In this document: positions 16,651 to 26,866 of the stretch, piece by piece
How positions within the stretch are numbered: position 1 is the stretch's first letter
Layout of the letters: each line of letters begins with the position of its first letter
Assembly (NCBI GenBank): GCA_963741355.1
Contig: CAVUIG010000011.1
Span: 121,839 to 185,838, forward strand
DNA: 64,000 nucleotides
Direction of reading: 5' to 3'
Origin: CAIWHR01 sp963741355
GTDB lineage: Bacteria; Pseudomonadota; Gammaproteobacteria; Burkholderiales; Casimicrobiaceae
Notes under the pieces: model-generated
The model's input: the letters and a program-made list of their open reading frames with translations, nothing else
The model's database searches: none
Told to the model about the DNA's origin: nothing
Made by a program: the position numbers and the translations under genes

Positions 16651-18225
16651 TCACTTCAGCTCGAACGCGGCGTCCTGCAGCAGGCCGCGCACGAGCGTCA
16701 TCGAGTCGGCGTTGTAATCGGGCGTCGCCTGCGGCGCGGTCGCCAGCAGCAGCCGCTGCGCCGCACGCGACCGTGCCGCAGCGGTCGCGCCGGGGAATTG
16801 CGCCATCCAGCGCGCGCTGTCGAACTCGAGGCCGGCCATGCCGCGCTCCATGGCGTTCGTGTACCGGGTCCGGCGGATCTGGTCGATGTCCAGCGCCGGT
16901 TCCGGTGTCAGCGGCACCGCGCGCAGCGCGTTCACGTCCACCGCTGCCGCCATGGCGCCGTCCGGCAGCGCGGCCATCCTCGCCAGCGCAATGTCGTCGC
17001 CACGCGTGACACGCTCGCGAAACTGCTTGCGCGCAAGCAGGGTCGACGCATTGATCCAGGCGTCGCCACCCGGCCATCCCTTGACGTTCGGCGCCGACAT
17101 GAGGTTCTGCCCCATCGATGCGCTGGCGATCGCGAACGGGAGACCGTTTTCTGGCGCGAGCCCGAGCTGGCGCAGCGTTCCCACGACGACCTCGACCGGC
17201 GACTTCACCAGCACGCCGCGGTTCTCCTTCGCGTAGAACGCATCGCTCGTCAGGAGCTCGCGCAGCGCGACCTTGACTTCGTACCCCGAGTCGCGGAACC
17301 GGCGGGCGACCCGCTCGATCTCGGCGGGATCAGGATCCGGCGAGACGAATTCGCGCCACAGCTTCGCGGTGACGAAGGTCGCGACCTCGGGCCGCGCCAG
17401 GATGAGGTCGAGCACCGCGTCGCCGTCGAATTCGCCGCGCTTTCCGAAGACGGTCTTGGCACCGTCGTCGTGAAGACGCGCGCGGAAGACGAAGGTGCCG
17501 GTGTCGCGGTCGAGGCTCCAGCCGGTGAACGCGCGGGCAGCTTCCTTGATGTCCGACTCGGTATAACGGCCTTCGCCCAGCGTGAAGAGCTCCATCACCT
17601 CGCGTGCGAAGTTCTCGTTGGGCGCGCCCTTGCGGTTCTGCACGCTGTCGAGATAGAGCACCATCGCCGGATCCTTGCCGACGGCGTGCAGCATGACGCC
17701 GAAGTTGCCGAGCGCGTTGGCGCGCAGCATCGCGTTCTGCGCGTACATGAGACGCCCGAACGGCACCTTGGGCTGCGCCGAGACGAAATGGTTGTGCCAG
17801 AACAGGGTCATCCGCTCGGTGAGCGGCGACGGCGTCACGAGCATCTCGTGCATCCACCAGCCGCGGAGCTCCAGGCCCTCGCGCGTGCGTTGTTGCACGA
17901 ACGCCTTGCGCTCGGCCTCGGTCGTTGCCTCCGCGCGCGGTCTGCGCAGCGGGCCACGGTCGAAGACGAAGGCGGGCGGGACGGTGACGGCGGAAAGGCG
18001 CGCCTCGCGCAGAAGCTTGTCGACTGCCTCGGCGCGCGTGAGCGGCGCATAGACGCGAACCTCGGCGTCGCCTGGACCGAAGCCGGTGCGGGCAAGCAGG
18101 TGGCGGGCGTCGTCGTAGCCCAATGGCGCGGTCGCTGACGCGAGAGCAGCGGACGACGCAAGCAAGCAGGCGGCGGCCGCCAGAACGTAGGGGTGAGGCG
18201 GGCAGGAACGTCGAAAGGCGATCAT
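16651..18225 (-). CDS. DUF1800 family protein
   Basis: 524 aa with an N-terminal signal sequence (hydrophobic residues about 12-30 of the MIAFRRSCPPHPY start). DUF1800 landmarks are present: DDARHLLARTGFGP, MTLFWHNHFVS, LDSVQNRKGAPNENFAREVMELFTLG, and ARAFTGWSLDRDTG. DUF1800 and DUF1501 genes are almost always paired, and the pair is thought to work in the periplasm or at the surface; no reaction is established. ATG 18225 was chosen; an upstream start in frame would add 12 polar residues before the signal peptide. Confidence 0.9.
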   Translation of the reverse strand: MIAFRRSCPPHPYVLAAAACLLASSAALASATAPLGYDDARHLLARTGFGPGDAEVRVYAPLTRAEAVDKLLREARLSAVTVPPAFVFDRGPLRRPRAEATTEAERKAFVQQRTREGLELRGWWMHEMLVTPSPLTERMTLFWHNHFVSAQPKVPFGRLMYAQNAMLRANALGNFGVMLHAVGKDPAMVLYLDSVQNRKGAPNENFAREVMELFTLGEGRYTESDIKEAARAFTGWSLDRDTGTFVFRARLHDDGAKTVFGKRGEFDGDAVLDLILARPEVATFVTAKLWREFVSPDPDPAEIERVARRFRDSGYEVKVALRELLTSDAFYAKENRGVLVKSPVEVVVGTLRQLGLAPENGLPFAIASASMGQNLMSAPNVKGWPGGDAWINASTLLARKQFRERVTRGDDIALARMAALPDGAMAAAVDVNALRAVPLTPEPALDIDQIRRTRYTNAMERGMAGLEFDSARWMAQFPGATAAARSRAAQRLLLATAPQATPDYNADSMTLVRGLLQDAAFELK

Positions 18226-18388
18226 CGCGTTGGCTCCGCAGACCGTGCGCGGTGGCCGCACGGAGGCGCGGTGCGCACATGTGGCTTCAACGGGCCAATC
18301 TACCCGGCTGTTGACACGCCGTCTGTCGCAAGCTGTAACGAGCCGTTTCGGCGCCGGAGCGGGCGCCTGAGGATCCCGATGCAGTCGA

Positions 18389-19264
18389 TTACAGGGTGAT
18401 GCGGCCGCGGCCGAGCTCGATCACCCGGCCGGACACCCGGATCCGCCGGTCGCTCGTCACCTCGAGACCGAGCCGGCACGGCCGGTCGATCTCGTCGCCC
18501 TGTGCGATGGCAAGCCGCTGCGGGAGTGGCGCACCGGTGGCGATCAGCCACCCGCCGAGATTTGCGCACGCGGATCCCGTCCCCGGGTCCTCGACGACAG
18601 CGCCATATTTCGGGAAGAAGAAGCGTGCCGCGACCGCCGCTGCGTCACCGGCTTTCACGTCATCACGCGAGCCCCGCGCGAATACGTAGGCCATCGCGCG
18701 CTCGCCGTTGGAACCGTGTGTCTGCATGAGATCGCCGCGCGGTGCCGCCCGCTGGACGGCGTCGACCGAGGCCAGCGGGATGATCAGCTGATCCGACCCC
18801 GTGTTGACCCACAGTGGCGGCGAGGCAGGGTCGGGCGCCACGTCGGCCTCGGCGAGTCCCAGCATCGCGGCGAGCTCGGCGCGGCTCGCGCTGACCGTGT
18901 TGACCGTCGGCGCGCCCGCGGTGAGCGTCCAGACATCGCCGTTGGCCTCGACCGGAATCACTCCTGCGATCATTTCGAGCGTCACGCGATCGCCGCCGCC
19001 CGCAAGCGCGCGCGCAACGTGCGCCGTGCCGAGCGTCGGATGGCCCGCGAACGGCATCTCGAACGTCGGCGTGAAGATGCGCACGCGGGCGGTGGCGGCC
19101 TGCGACGGCAGCACGAATGTCGTCTCCGACAGGTTGAACTGCAGCGCGAGCGCCTGCATCGCTTCGGTGTCGAGTCCGCGGCCATCCTCGAATACCGCGA
19201 GCGGATTGCCCGCGAGCGGCGACTCGGCGAATACGTTGACGATGCGAAACGCGTAGTCGGTCAT
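18389..19264 (-). CDS. PhzF family isomerase-like protein
   Basis: 291 aa, two-lobed diaminopimelate-epimerase fold. The catalytic Glu lies in FNLSETTFVLPS, and ENPGTGSA-like DPGTGSACANLGG and PFAGHPTLGTAHV are the family motifs. PhzF itself acts in phenazine synthesis, but most genomic homologues, including this one with no phenazine genes nearby, have unknown substrates. It begins five bases after the mnmH stop, so mnmH and this gene are probably co-transcribed. Confidence 0.9.
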   Translation of the reverse strand: MTDYAFRIVNVFAESPLAGNPLAVFEDGRGLDTEAMQALALQFNLSETTFVLPSQAATARVRIFTPTFEMPFAGHPTLGTAHVARALAGGGDRVTLEMIAGVIPVEANGDVWTLTAGAPTVNTVSASRAELAAMLGLAEADVAPDPASPPLWVNTGSDQLIIPLASVDAVQRAAPRGDLMQTHGSNGERAMAYVFARGSRDDVKAGDAAAVAARFFFPKYGAVVEDPGTGSACANLGGWLIATGAPLPQRLAIAQGDEIDRPCRLGLEVTSDRRIRVSGRVIELGRGRITL

Positions 19265-19269
19265 GACGC

Positions 19270-20394
19270 TCACTCCCGGGCCGTTTCGGCAAGCCTCGGC
19301 GCGGGTTTGGCCCGGACGCGTTCGTCGAGGTCGCGCGCGAGGGCTGTCCATGACGCGGCGTCGATGCCGGCGGGCGTCACGACGATCGCATCACCCGCGC
19401 GCGGAAAATTGCGCTCGATCGAGCGCGCATACGTCGGATCGTAATGGTCGGCCAGCAGCTCTCCGACCAGCGCGTCCCAGTCGCCGGCAACGGCCATCTC
19501 GTTCCAGTGCGCGAGCTTGCTCTTGCCGTGCAGCTCGACCAGTGGCGCGAGGCGCGCGGCAAGCAGCGCGGGATCGGCGAGGAAGTGGGTGTACTCCTCC
19601 TTGAGCAGCGCCACGCGTTGCGCGGTCGTCGCGTCGATGCGCACGCAGGCGCTCGCCCGCATCGCCGTCAGCATGGTGCCGGGAATCTCGACGCCGCCGA
19701 TGCGCTTGCTCTCCGATTCGACATAGACCGGCCGGGCCGGGTCGAACGATTCGAGCGCGGCCGCGAGCTCGCTTTCGAACCATTTCTGCGTGGGTTGCGG
19801 ATGGCCCGGCAGGTCGCCCAGCAGCGAGCCGCGATGCCGGGCGATCCGCTCGAGATCGAGCGCCTGCGCGCCGTGCGCCGCAAGCGCCTCGATGAGCCGG
19901 CTCTTGCCGGAGCCCGTCAGTCCGCAGATCACTTCGAATCGGAACCGCGCCGGCAGTGTCTCGAGCTCCGCGCGCACGTGGCGCCGATAGGCCCGATAAC
20001 CGCCCGTGAGCCGCGCGGCCCTCCAGCCGACTTCGCGCAGGATGGTCGCGAGCGAACGGCTGCGCTGACCGCCGCGCCAGCAGTAGACGAGCGGCCTCCA
20101 GTCGCGGGGCTTGTCCGCGAACGGGCCTTCGAGCATCGCGGCGATGTTGCGCGCGACGATGGCGGCACCGAGGCGCCGCGCCGCAAAGGGCGACTCCTGC
20201 GCGTACATCGTGCCGATCCGCGCGCGCTCGGCGTCGCTCAGCACCGGATGATTGGCGGCGCCGGGGATGTGGTCCTCGGCGAATTCCGCCGGGCTGCGCA
20301 CGTCGATGCGGTCGGCGTGATCGCGGATCGCGTCGACGTCGACCTCGCGCTCGGTGCGCGGATCGGCGCCGGCCGTCGTCGCGGCGGCAGTCAT
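19270..20394 (-). CDS. mnmH: tRNA 2-selenouridine synthase
   Basis: 374 aa enzyme replacing sulfur by selenium at the wobble uridine of Lys, Glu and Gln tRNAs using selenophosphate. An N-terminal rhodanese domain carries the active Cys in VYCWRGGQRS, and a C-terminal P-loop domain has GLTGSGKSRLIEAL. HIPGAANHPVLSDAER is also typical. Its ATG overlaps the tesA stop (ATGA at 20391-20394), so it is translationally coupled to tesA. No selD is in the window, so a selenophosphate source must lie elsewhere. Confidence 0.94.
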   Translation of the reverse strand: MTAAATTAGADPRTEREVDVDAIRDHADRIDVRSPAEFAEDHIPGAANHPVLSDAERARIGTMYAQESPFAARRLGAAIVARNIAAMLEGPFADKPRDWRPLVYCWRGGQRSRSLATILREVGWRAARLTGGYRAYRRHVRAELETLPARFRFEVICGLTGSGKSRLIEALAAHGAQALDLERIARHRGSLLGDLPGHPQPTQKWFESELAAALESFDPARPVYVESESKRIGGVEIPGTMLTAMRASACVRIDATTAQRVALLKEEYTHFLADPALLAARLAPLVELHGKSKLAHWNEMAVAGDWDALVGELLADHYDPTYARSIERNFPRAGDAIVVTPAGIDAASWTALARDLDERVRAKPAPRLAETARE

Positions 20395-21077
20395 TTGGGT
20401 CGCGCCAGCATCGGCTGCAGCGCCTTCCACACCGTGTCCAGCATCGTCGTCTGCGCGGCGGCGGCCGGATGGATCCGGTCGCCCTGGAACATCTCGTTGC
20501 GCTCGCCGAATCCTTCGAACAGCGACGCGACGAGCGCCGTCTTGTGCATGCGCGCGACGTCGCCGAAGATCGCGGCGTAGTCGCGGGTGTACGCGGGGCC
20601 GTAATTGGGCGGCAGCTGCGTGCCGACCAGCAGCACCTTCGCGCCCGCGCGCTGCGCCTCGCCGACCATCGCGTCGAGATTCGCTCGGGTCGACGCGAGG
20701 TCGCCGCCGCGCAATCCGTCATTCCCGCCGAGCTCGATCACGACGATCGCGGGTTTCTCGCGGGCAAGCGCTACGGGCAGCCGCGCCCGCCCGCCGGCCG
20801 TCGTGTCGCCGGTGATGCTCGCGTTGACGACGCGATAGGGATACCGCTCGGCTTTCAGGCGCGCGGCAAGGAGTGCGACCCAGCCGGTGCCCTGCGGCAG
20901 GCCGTATCCCGCCGAAATCGAATCGCCGATGACGAGCAACGCCGGCGCGGCATCGGCGCGGACGATGGGCGGGAACAGCGCGGCGAGCACCACCAGCATC
21001 ACGCCGGCGATGCGCCGCCCGGTGCCACGGCCGCGGCGTGGCACGCGAATGGGGATCGACGAGGGAAGGGGAGACAT
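20391..21077 (-). CDS. tesA: Arylesterase/lysophospholipase (TesA-like, GDSL)
   Basis: 228 aa SGNH hydrolase. The block I nucleophile is in LLVIGDSISAGYGLP, block III is GGNDGL, and block V is GDRIHPAA (Asp/His). The N-terminus has basic residues and a hydrophobic stretch (GVMLVVLAALFPPIVRADA), so it should be periplasmic. ATG 21077 is the preferred start; ATG 21098 would add seven residues and neither has a strong ribosome site. As in E. coli it is divergent from the ybbA-ybbP pair. Confidence 0.9.
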   Translation of the reverse strand: MSPLPSSIPIRVPRRGRGTGRRIAGVMLVVLAALFPPIVRADAAPALLVIGDSISAGYGLPQGTGWVALLAARLKAERYPYRVVNASITGDTTAGGRARLPVALAREKPAIVVIELGGNDGLRGGDLASTRANLDAMVGEAQRAGAKVLLVGTQLPPNYGPAYTRDYAAIFGDVARMHKTALVASLFEGFGERNEMFQGDRIHPAAAAQTTMLDTVWKALQPMLARPK

Positions 21078-21264
21078 CAATGGTGTTTCAAAATGCATGC
21101 GATGACGATTGTAGTGCATCGCGTTGCCGCGCCGCGCCGGCGCCTTGAACCCGCGTTCGGCATCCCCATGTCGTACGGTACCATCGCATCTTCGACTGTC
21201 GGGAGAGTTGCGGTTCGCATGTGCCCCGCAAGCGCTTTCCCCGGTCTCTCCGAAAAACCCGATC

Positions 21265-21955
21265 GTGCCCGATCCCATCCTCCGCGCCGCCGGACTCACC
21301 AAGACCGTCACGAGCGGCGACGCGCCGCTCGTCATTCTCGACGACGTGAGCTTCGATGTCGCGCCGGGCGCGTCCGTCGCCGTCGTCGGCGCATCGGGCT
21401 CCGGCAAGACGACGCTGCTGGGATTGCTCGCGGGCCTCGACAACGCGACCTCAGGAGAAGTCTGGCTCGACGGCATCGCGCTCTCGCGAGAGGACGAGGA
21501 TGCGCGCGCGGCGCTTCGTCAGCGGCTGCTCGGATTCGTGTTCCAGTCGTTCCAGCTGCTGCCCGCGCTGACCGCGCTGGAGAACGTGATGCTTCCGCTC
21601 GAGTTGGCCGGCGCGCGCGGATGCGGCGGACACCGCGCGCGCGTGGCTCGATCGCGTGGGGCTCGGCCGGCGCACCACGCATTACCCGAAGCAGCTGTCC
21701 GGCGGCGAGCAGCAGCGGGTCGCCATCGCGCGCGCATTCGCGGGCGAGCCCAAGTTGCTGATGGCCGACGAGCCCACGGGAAATCTCGACAACGCGACCG
21801 GCGTCGAAGTCGCCGACCTCATGTTCCGCCTGAATCTCGAGCGCGGCACGACGCTCGTCCTCGTCACGCACGACACGGTTCTCGCGTCGCGCTGCGCGCG
21901 CCGCCTGTCGCTCGCCGCGGGACGGCTCGTCGGCGACACGACCGCGCCGGGTTGA
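21265..21955 (+). CDS. ybbA: ABC transporter ATP-binding protein YbbA, frameshifted as read
   Basis: MacB/LolD-type ATPase. Walker A GASGSGKTTLL, Q-loop VFQSFQLLPALTALENVMLPLEL, signature LSGGEQQRVAIARAF and Walker B LLMADEPTGNLD are all present, but an extra G at 21619-21620 splits the signature half from Walker A. Removing it gives LAGARDAADTARAWLDRVGLGRR. The likely start is GTG 21265 (first residues MPDPILRAAGL). Length 691 nt is 3n+1. The partner permease follows 13 bases later. Confidence 0.88.
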
Positions 21956-21968
21956 TCGCGGCATTGCG

Positions 21969-24486
21969 ATGAACACGTTGCGGCTGGCGTTGAGAATGCT
22001 CTCCCGCGATTTTCGCGCGGGCGAGCTCACGGTGCTCTTCGCGGCGCTCGTGCTCGCGGTGGCGAGCTTCGGCACCGTCGGATTCTTCGCCGATCGCGTG
22101 AAGGGCGCGCTCACCCGTCAGTCGAATCTGCTGCTCGGGGCCGACGTTCTGATTTCAGGCGACCGGACGCTGCCGGAATCGTTCGCGGCGGAAGCCGTGA
22201 AGCGCGGACTCGTGACGACGCCGGTCGCTGCGTTTCAACAGCATGGTGCAGCGAAGCGCCGATTCGACGGCGTCATCGGCCTTGCTGGCGGATGTGAAAG
22301 CGGTGGCGCCGGGCTACCCGTTGCGCGGCGCAATTTCGCTCTCCAGCGCCGACAATGCGGCGCCCGTGATTGCCGCCGGAGTTCCTGGGCGTGGCGAAGC
22401 ATGGCCCGACGCGAGGCTCGCCGCGCGCCTCGGGGTCGCCGCGGGCGATCGCATCGCGGTCGGCGAAGCCACGCTCAAGGTGACGGCGATCGTCGCGCAG
22501 GAGCCGGAGGTCTCGAGCGGATTGCTGGCGCTCGGTCCGCGCCTGCTCATCAATCTCGACGACGTGCCGGCGACGAATCTGCTGCAGCCGGGCAACCGCG
22601 CCACGTGGCGGCTCCTGGTCGCCGACGTCGCGCAGCGCGGCGCGCTCGACGGCTATCTGCGCTGGCTTGCCCCCGAGCTCAAGCCGGGCCAGCGCATGGA
22701 GAATGTCCGCGACCTGCGGCCCGAGGTGCGGCAGACGCTCGAGCGCGCCGAGCGGTTCCTCGGGCTCTCGGCGCTCGTCGCCGTGATCCTCGCCGCAGTG
22801 GCGATCGCGCTCGCCGCGGCGCGCTATCTGCGCCGCCACCTCGACGCCGCCGCGATGATGCGCTGCTTCGGCGCGTCGCGTCGGCGCACGCTCGCGTTGT
22901 TCGTCCTGCAGTTCGCCGTGCTCGGCATGGTCGCGGGGGCCGCCGGCATCGTGCTCGCGCTGCTCGGCGCGCAATTGCTCACCTACCTCCTTGGCAGCAT
23001 CACCGCAGCCGATCTGCCCGGACCCGGATTCATGCCGGCGCTCGCGGCGTTCGGCACGGGAGTCCTGCTGCTCTTCGGCTTCGCGCTGCCGCCGCTGGCC
23101 GCCCTCGCGGGCGCGCCGCCGCTGCGCGTCCTGCGGCGTGACCTGCCGCGCCCGCGTCCCGGCGGCATGCTCGCGTATCTCGTCGGCGCCTGCGTCATCG
23201 CGCTTCTGGTCGGATGGCAGGCGCAGGACGCCAAGACCGGCGCGATCATGGTCGGCGGCATCGGCGGGCTGCTCGTCGCCGCGGCGCTCGCGGCCTGGGC
23301 GGGGATCGCGTTGCTGAAGCGCCTGCCGCAGCGCGGCGTCACCTGGCGCTTCGGCCTCGCGAACCTGCGCCGGCGCCCGCTCGCGTCGTCGCTGCAGGTC
23401 GGAGCGCTCGCGCTCGGCATGATGGCGCTGCTGCTCCTCACCGTCGTGCGCGGCGACCTGATGCAGAACTGGCGCACCAGCCTGCCGGCCGATGCGCCGA
23501 ATCATTTCGTCATCAACATCATGCCGGACCAGACCGCAGGCGTGCGCGCCGCGCTGGCGCGGGCGGCCGGTCACGAGACGACGCTCTACCCGATGGTCCG
23601 CGGGCGCCTGTCCGCGGTCAACGGCAAGCCCGTCGACACGACGCTCTACGCCGATCTTCGCGCGCGGCGCCTCGCCGAGCGCGAGTTCAACCTGTCGTGG
23701 GCGGCGCAGATGCCGCGCTCGAATCGCATCGTCGCCGGACACTGGTTCGACGGCGCGACCGGGGCCGCCGCCGGCATCTCGATCGAGGACGGCATTGCGG
23801 AAACGCTCAAGGTGAAGATCGGCGACGAATTGACCTTCGACGTCGCCGGCACGCCGGTCGGCGCGAAGATCACCAGCCTGCGCAAAGTCGCGTGGGACAG
23901 CTTCCGGCCGAATTTCTTCGTGCTGTTCGCGCCGGGCGTTCTGGAGGACCTTCCGCAGACCTATCTCGGCGCGGTGCGCGTCGTCGATGCCGGCGGCTCC
24001 GGCGCGTGGCTTTCCGCGCTGGTGCAGCAGTACCCGAACGTGCTGGCGATCGACGTCGGCGCGATGATCGGGCAGGTCCAGTCGATCATCGAGCAGGTCG
24101 CGAAGGCGGTCGAGTTCGTCTTCGTGTTCACCCTGCTGGGCGGCCTGCTGGTGCTGCAGGCGGCCATCGCGGCGACGCAGGACGAGCGGCAATTCGACGC
24201 GGCGATCCTGCGCACGCTCGGCGCCTCGCGGGCGCAGCTCTCCGCCGCACAGATCGCCGAATTCGTCGTGCTGGGCGCGCTCGCCGGCCTGCTCGCGGCG
24301 GCGGGCGCGACCGCGACGGGCTACTTCCTCTCGGATCGCGTGTTCCAGATTCCGTTTGCGCCGAACCCGCTGGTCTGGCTGATCGGCATCGCGGGCGGCG
24401 CGATCGCCGTGACCATCGCCGGATGGCTCGGCACTCGCGGCACGCTGAAGCAGCCGCCGCTCGCCGTGATCCGGCAGCTCGGCTGA
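21969..24486 (+). CDS. ybbP: FtsX-family permease YbbP, frameshifted as read
   Basis: Large membrane protein of about 838 aa with the YbbP layout: an N-terminal TM helix, a periplasmic domain, two blocks of FtsX-type helices (around residues 255-400 and 715-820) and a helix pair in the middle. It begins MNTLRLALRMLSRDFRAGELTVL. An extra T at 22233-22235 breaks the frame; removing it gives PVAAFNSMVQRSADS. Length 2518 nt is 3n+1. With YbbA it forms a type VII (mechanotransmission) ABC system. No ligand is established; the conserved tesA link hints at lipid or lipoprotein handling. Confidence 0.88.
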
Positions 24487-24573
24487 AATGGGAGAATCGC
24501 GCTTTGGACCCGTCTCGAGAACGTCGCGAGCACTGCTGCCGTTGGGGGAACGTCACATGATGCGAGAACAGTG

Positions 24574-25638
24574 ATGGACGCCAAGAAGCTCGAGGCGCTC
24601 AGACAGAAATACGCCGGCACGAAAGGCGCGGATATTTTCAACCCGTCTTTCGCGGCGGTCGCCGCGCAGATATTTTCCAACGCCGACCAGAGAAAATGGC
24701 CGTTTGCGGGCGCGGCGACGTTTCTCGGCCTGCCCTACCGCCCCGAGTTGGCGGCAGCCCCGGACTTCGGCGGTCTGGATGTCGCGCTGGTTGGCGTGCC
24801 GATGGATCTCGGCGTCACCAACCGCGCCGGAGCGCGGCTCGGACCGCGCTCCGTGCGGGCCGTGGAGCGGATCGGCCCCTATGAGCACGCGCTGGACATC
24901 GCACCGTTGCTGCATGTAAATGCCGCGGACGTTGGCGACGTGCCGATGAAGAGCCGATTCAGTCTCGAGGCGTGCCATGCCGATATCGAGGCATTCTTCG
25001 GATTGGTTCGTGCGGCCGGTGTGATCCCGCTCGCGGTCGGCGGCGATCATTCGATCACCTATCCGATTCTCAAGGCGCTGGGCAGGGATCAGCCGGTGGG
25101 CATGGTTCATATCGACGCGCATTGCGATACCGGCGGCATCTTCGAGGGTTCCAAGTTCCATCATGGGGGTCCGTTCCGGCAGGCGGTCCTGGACGGCGTG
25201 CTCGACCCGGAGCGGTCGATCCAGATCGGCATCCATGGAGGCGCGGAATATCTCTGGGAATTCTCCGTCGACAGCGGCATGACGGTCCTGCACGTCGAGG
25301 ACGTGGCCGAGATGGGCGTGCCGGCGGTCATCGCAAAGGCGCGCAAGGTCATCGGCGACGGCCCGACGTACGTGACGTTTGACATCGACGGCATCGATCC
25401 CGGCTTCGCGCCGGGCACCGGCACACCGGAAGTGGGAGGGTTGACGCCACGCGAAGTGCTGGCGATTCTGCGCGGCATCGCCGGTGCGCAGATCATCGGG
25501 GGCGACGTGGTCGAAGTCGCGCCTCAATACGATGCCACGACCAATACCGCACAGGTCGCGGCACAAATGCTGTTCACCGAGCTGTGCCTGGTCGCGCTCG
25601 CGCCCAGGTTCTCGTCACGGGTGCGCCGCAGCGAATAG
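24574..25638 (+). CDS. Ureohydrolase (agmatinase / guanidino-acid hydrolase type)
   Basis: 354 aa binuclear metal hydrolase that would release urea from a guanidino compound. Metal-ligand motifs: GGDHSITYPIL, HIDAHCDTGG and FDIDGIDPGFAPGTGTPEVGG. The extended N-terminus (NPSFAAVAAQIFSNADQRKWPFAG) and FLGLPYRPEL are more like guanidinobutyrase and related enzymes than E. coli SpeB. The fourth residue of the second motif is Cys (DAHCD), where many relatives have Ala, Ser or Cys. The substrate cannot be settled from sequence. ATG 24574 overlaps an alternative GTG at 24571. It stands alone, convergent with natB. Confidence 0.85.
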   Translation: MDAKKLEALRQKYAGTKGADIFNPSFAAVAAQIFSNADQRKWPFAGAATFLGLPYRPELAAAPDFGGLDVALVGVPMDLGVTNRAGARLGPRSVRAVERIGPYEHALDIAPLLHVNAADVGDVPMKSRFSLEACHADIEAFFGLVRAAGVIPLAVGGDHSITYPILKALGRDQPVGMVHIDAHCDTGGIFEGSKFHHGGPFRQAVLDGVLDPERSIQIGIHGGAEYLWEFSVDSGMTVLHVEDVAEMGVPAVIAKARKVIGDGPTYVTFDIDGIDPGFAPGTGTPEVGGLTPREVLAILRGIAGAQIIGGDVVEVAPQYDATTNTAQVAAQMLFTELCLVALAPRFSSRVRRSE

Positions 25639-25666
25639 TGCGGCGGGACGTTCCTCGGAAACGGTG

Positions 25667-26866
25667 CTATTTGCCGGCGAGGATGGATTCGCGCGACAGC
25701 AGCCGCGCGAACAGCACCAGCGCGATCCCGGCCAGCGCGACCGAAACGGCCCATGACATCGCCAGATCGGCCGGCGGCAGCGCCTCTCCGCGCAGCGCGC
25801 GCGACAGCAGCGAGTACTGGCCGGACACCGGAACCAGCGCGAGCCACGCCGGCTCCTTGCGCTGCAGGAACATCGGCAGCAACGGGACGATCGCGACGAT
25901 CGTGAGGATCAGCGATACGTTGGCCTGCGCCTCCTTCTGCGTGCGCCCGCGCGCTCCGACGTAGAGCAGCGCCGCCGCCACCAGCGCGATCAGCGGCAGC
26001 AGCACGACGATGAACCGCAGCAATTCCGTGAGGCCGAACAGGAACGGGATGCCGACCGCGGGCAGCGGCGCGAAGCGCAGCGTGAGGTAGAACCCGATCA
26101 GCGTCAGCAGGACGACGAGGGTGTCGAACGCGGCGACGGCAAGCCACTTGCCGCCGGCCAGCTCCAGCGGGCGCGCGGGCGTCGCGAGCAGCGGCTCGAG
26201 CGACGCGCGCTCGCGCTCGCCGGCGGTTGCGTCGAGGGCCATCGCCATGCCGCCGATCAGCGACGCGAACAATCCGTAATACGCCACCAGGAAGAGGACG
26301 ATCGACCCCGAGCTCTGCGGCGTCGCCACGTCGCGCGCGTCGAGGCTGAGCGGATTCGCGACGTCCGGCGACACGCCGCGCAGCAGCAGGCGCGCGCGTC
26401 CCCATTCGCGATTGAACGCGCGCAGCAGCGCTTCGGTCCGGTCGATCGCCGCACGGGCGCGGTCGCGCGAGCGGTCGTAGACGAGCCGCACGATGCCGGG
26501 CTTTCCGTTGGCGACGTCCGCGCCGAACTGCGGGTCGATGTCGAGAACGACGTCGAGGTCGCCCTCGCGCACGCGCTCCTCGTAATTGGCGGGCGCCGGA
26601 ACGATGGAGACCTGCTGGCGTTCGAGGAATGCGATCAGCGCCGGCGCGTGCTCCCGTCCGGCGACCGGCAGCCTCAATTCGCGCGACTTGTCGGACTGCG
26701 TGGCGACGAGGTGGAGCATCAGCACGAGGAAGAGCGGGCCCGCGATCGCCGGCGTCAAGGTCAGGAGCGCGCTGCGACGGTCGCGCGCAATGTCGACGAT
26801 CTCCTTGCGCGCCACGGCGAGGACCCGCGCGAGCGCCGAATCGCGGGAGCGGGAGTCGGAGATCAT
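25667..26866 (-). CDS. natB: ABC-2 type permease (NatB-like)
   Basis: 399 aa membrane component. One TM near the N-terminus (LLTLTPAIAGPLFLVLMLHLVA), a large extracytoplasmic loop of about 150 residues, then five C-terminal TM segments starting at GSIVLFLVAYYGLFASLIGGMA. The motif AGERERASLEPLLATPA is typical of NatB/ABC-2 sodium or drug exporters. It is in the same orientation as the ATPase gene natA, but 379 bp of repeat-rich sequence separates them, which is unusual for this pair. Exported substrate unknown. Confidence 0.87.
   Translation of the reverse strand: MISDSRSRDSALARVLAVARKEIVDIARDRRSALLTLTPAIAGPLFLVLMLHLVATQSDKSRELRLPVAGREHAPALIAFLERQQVSIVPAPANYEERVREGDLDVVLDIDPQFGADVANGKPGIVRLVYDRSRDRARAAIDRTEALLRAFNREWGRARLLLRGVSPDVANPLSLDARDVATPQSSGSIVLFLVAYYGLFASLIGGMAMALDATAGERERASLEPLLATPARPLELAGGKWLAVAAFDTLVVLLTLIGFYLTLRFAPLPAVGIPFLFGLTELLRFIVVLLPLIALVAAALLYVGARGRTQKEAQANVSLILTIVAIVPLLPMFLQRKEPAWLALVPVSGQYSLLSRALRGEALPPADLAMSWAVSVALAGIALVLFARLLSRESILAGK

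Noticed and set aside
15459..18225. DUF1501/DUF1800 pair as a novel system
   Set aside because: The pairing is widespread and already documented at family level; nothing in this copy departs from the norm apart from likely sequencing errors.
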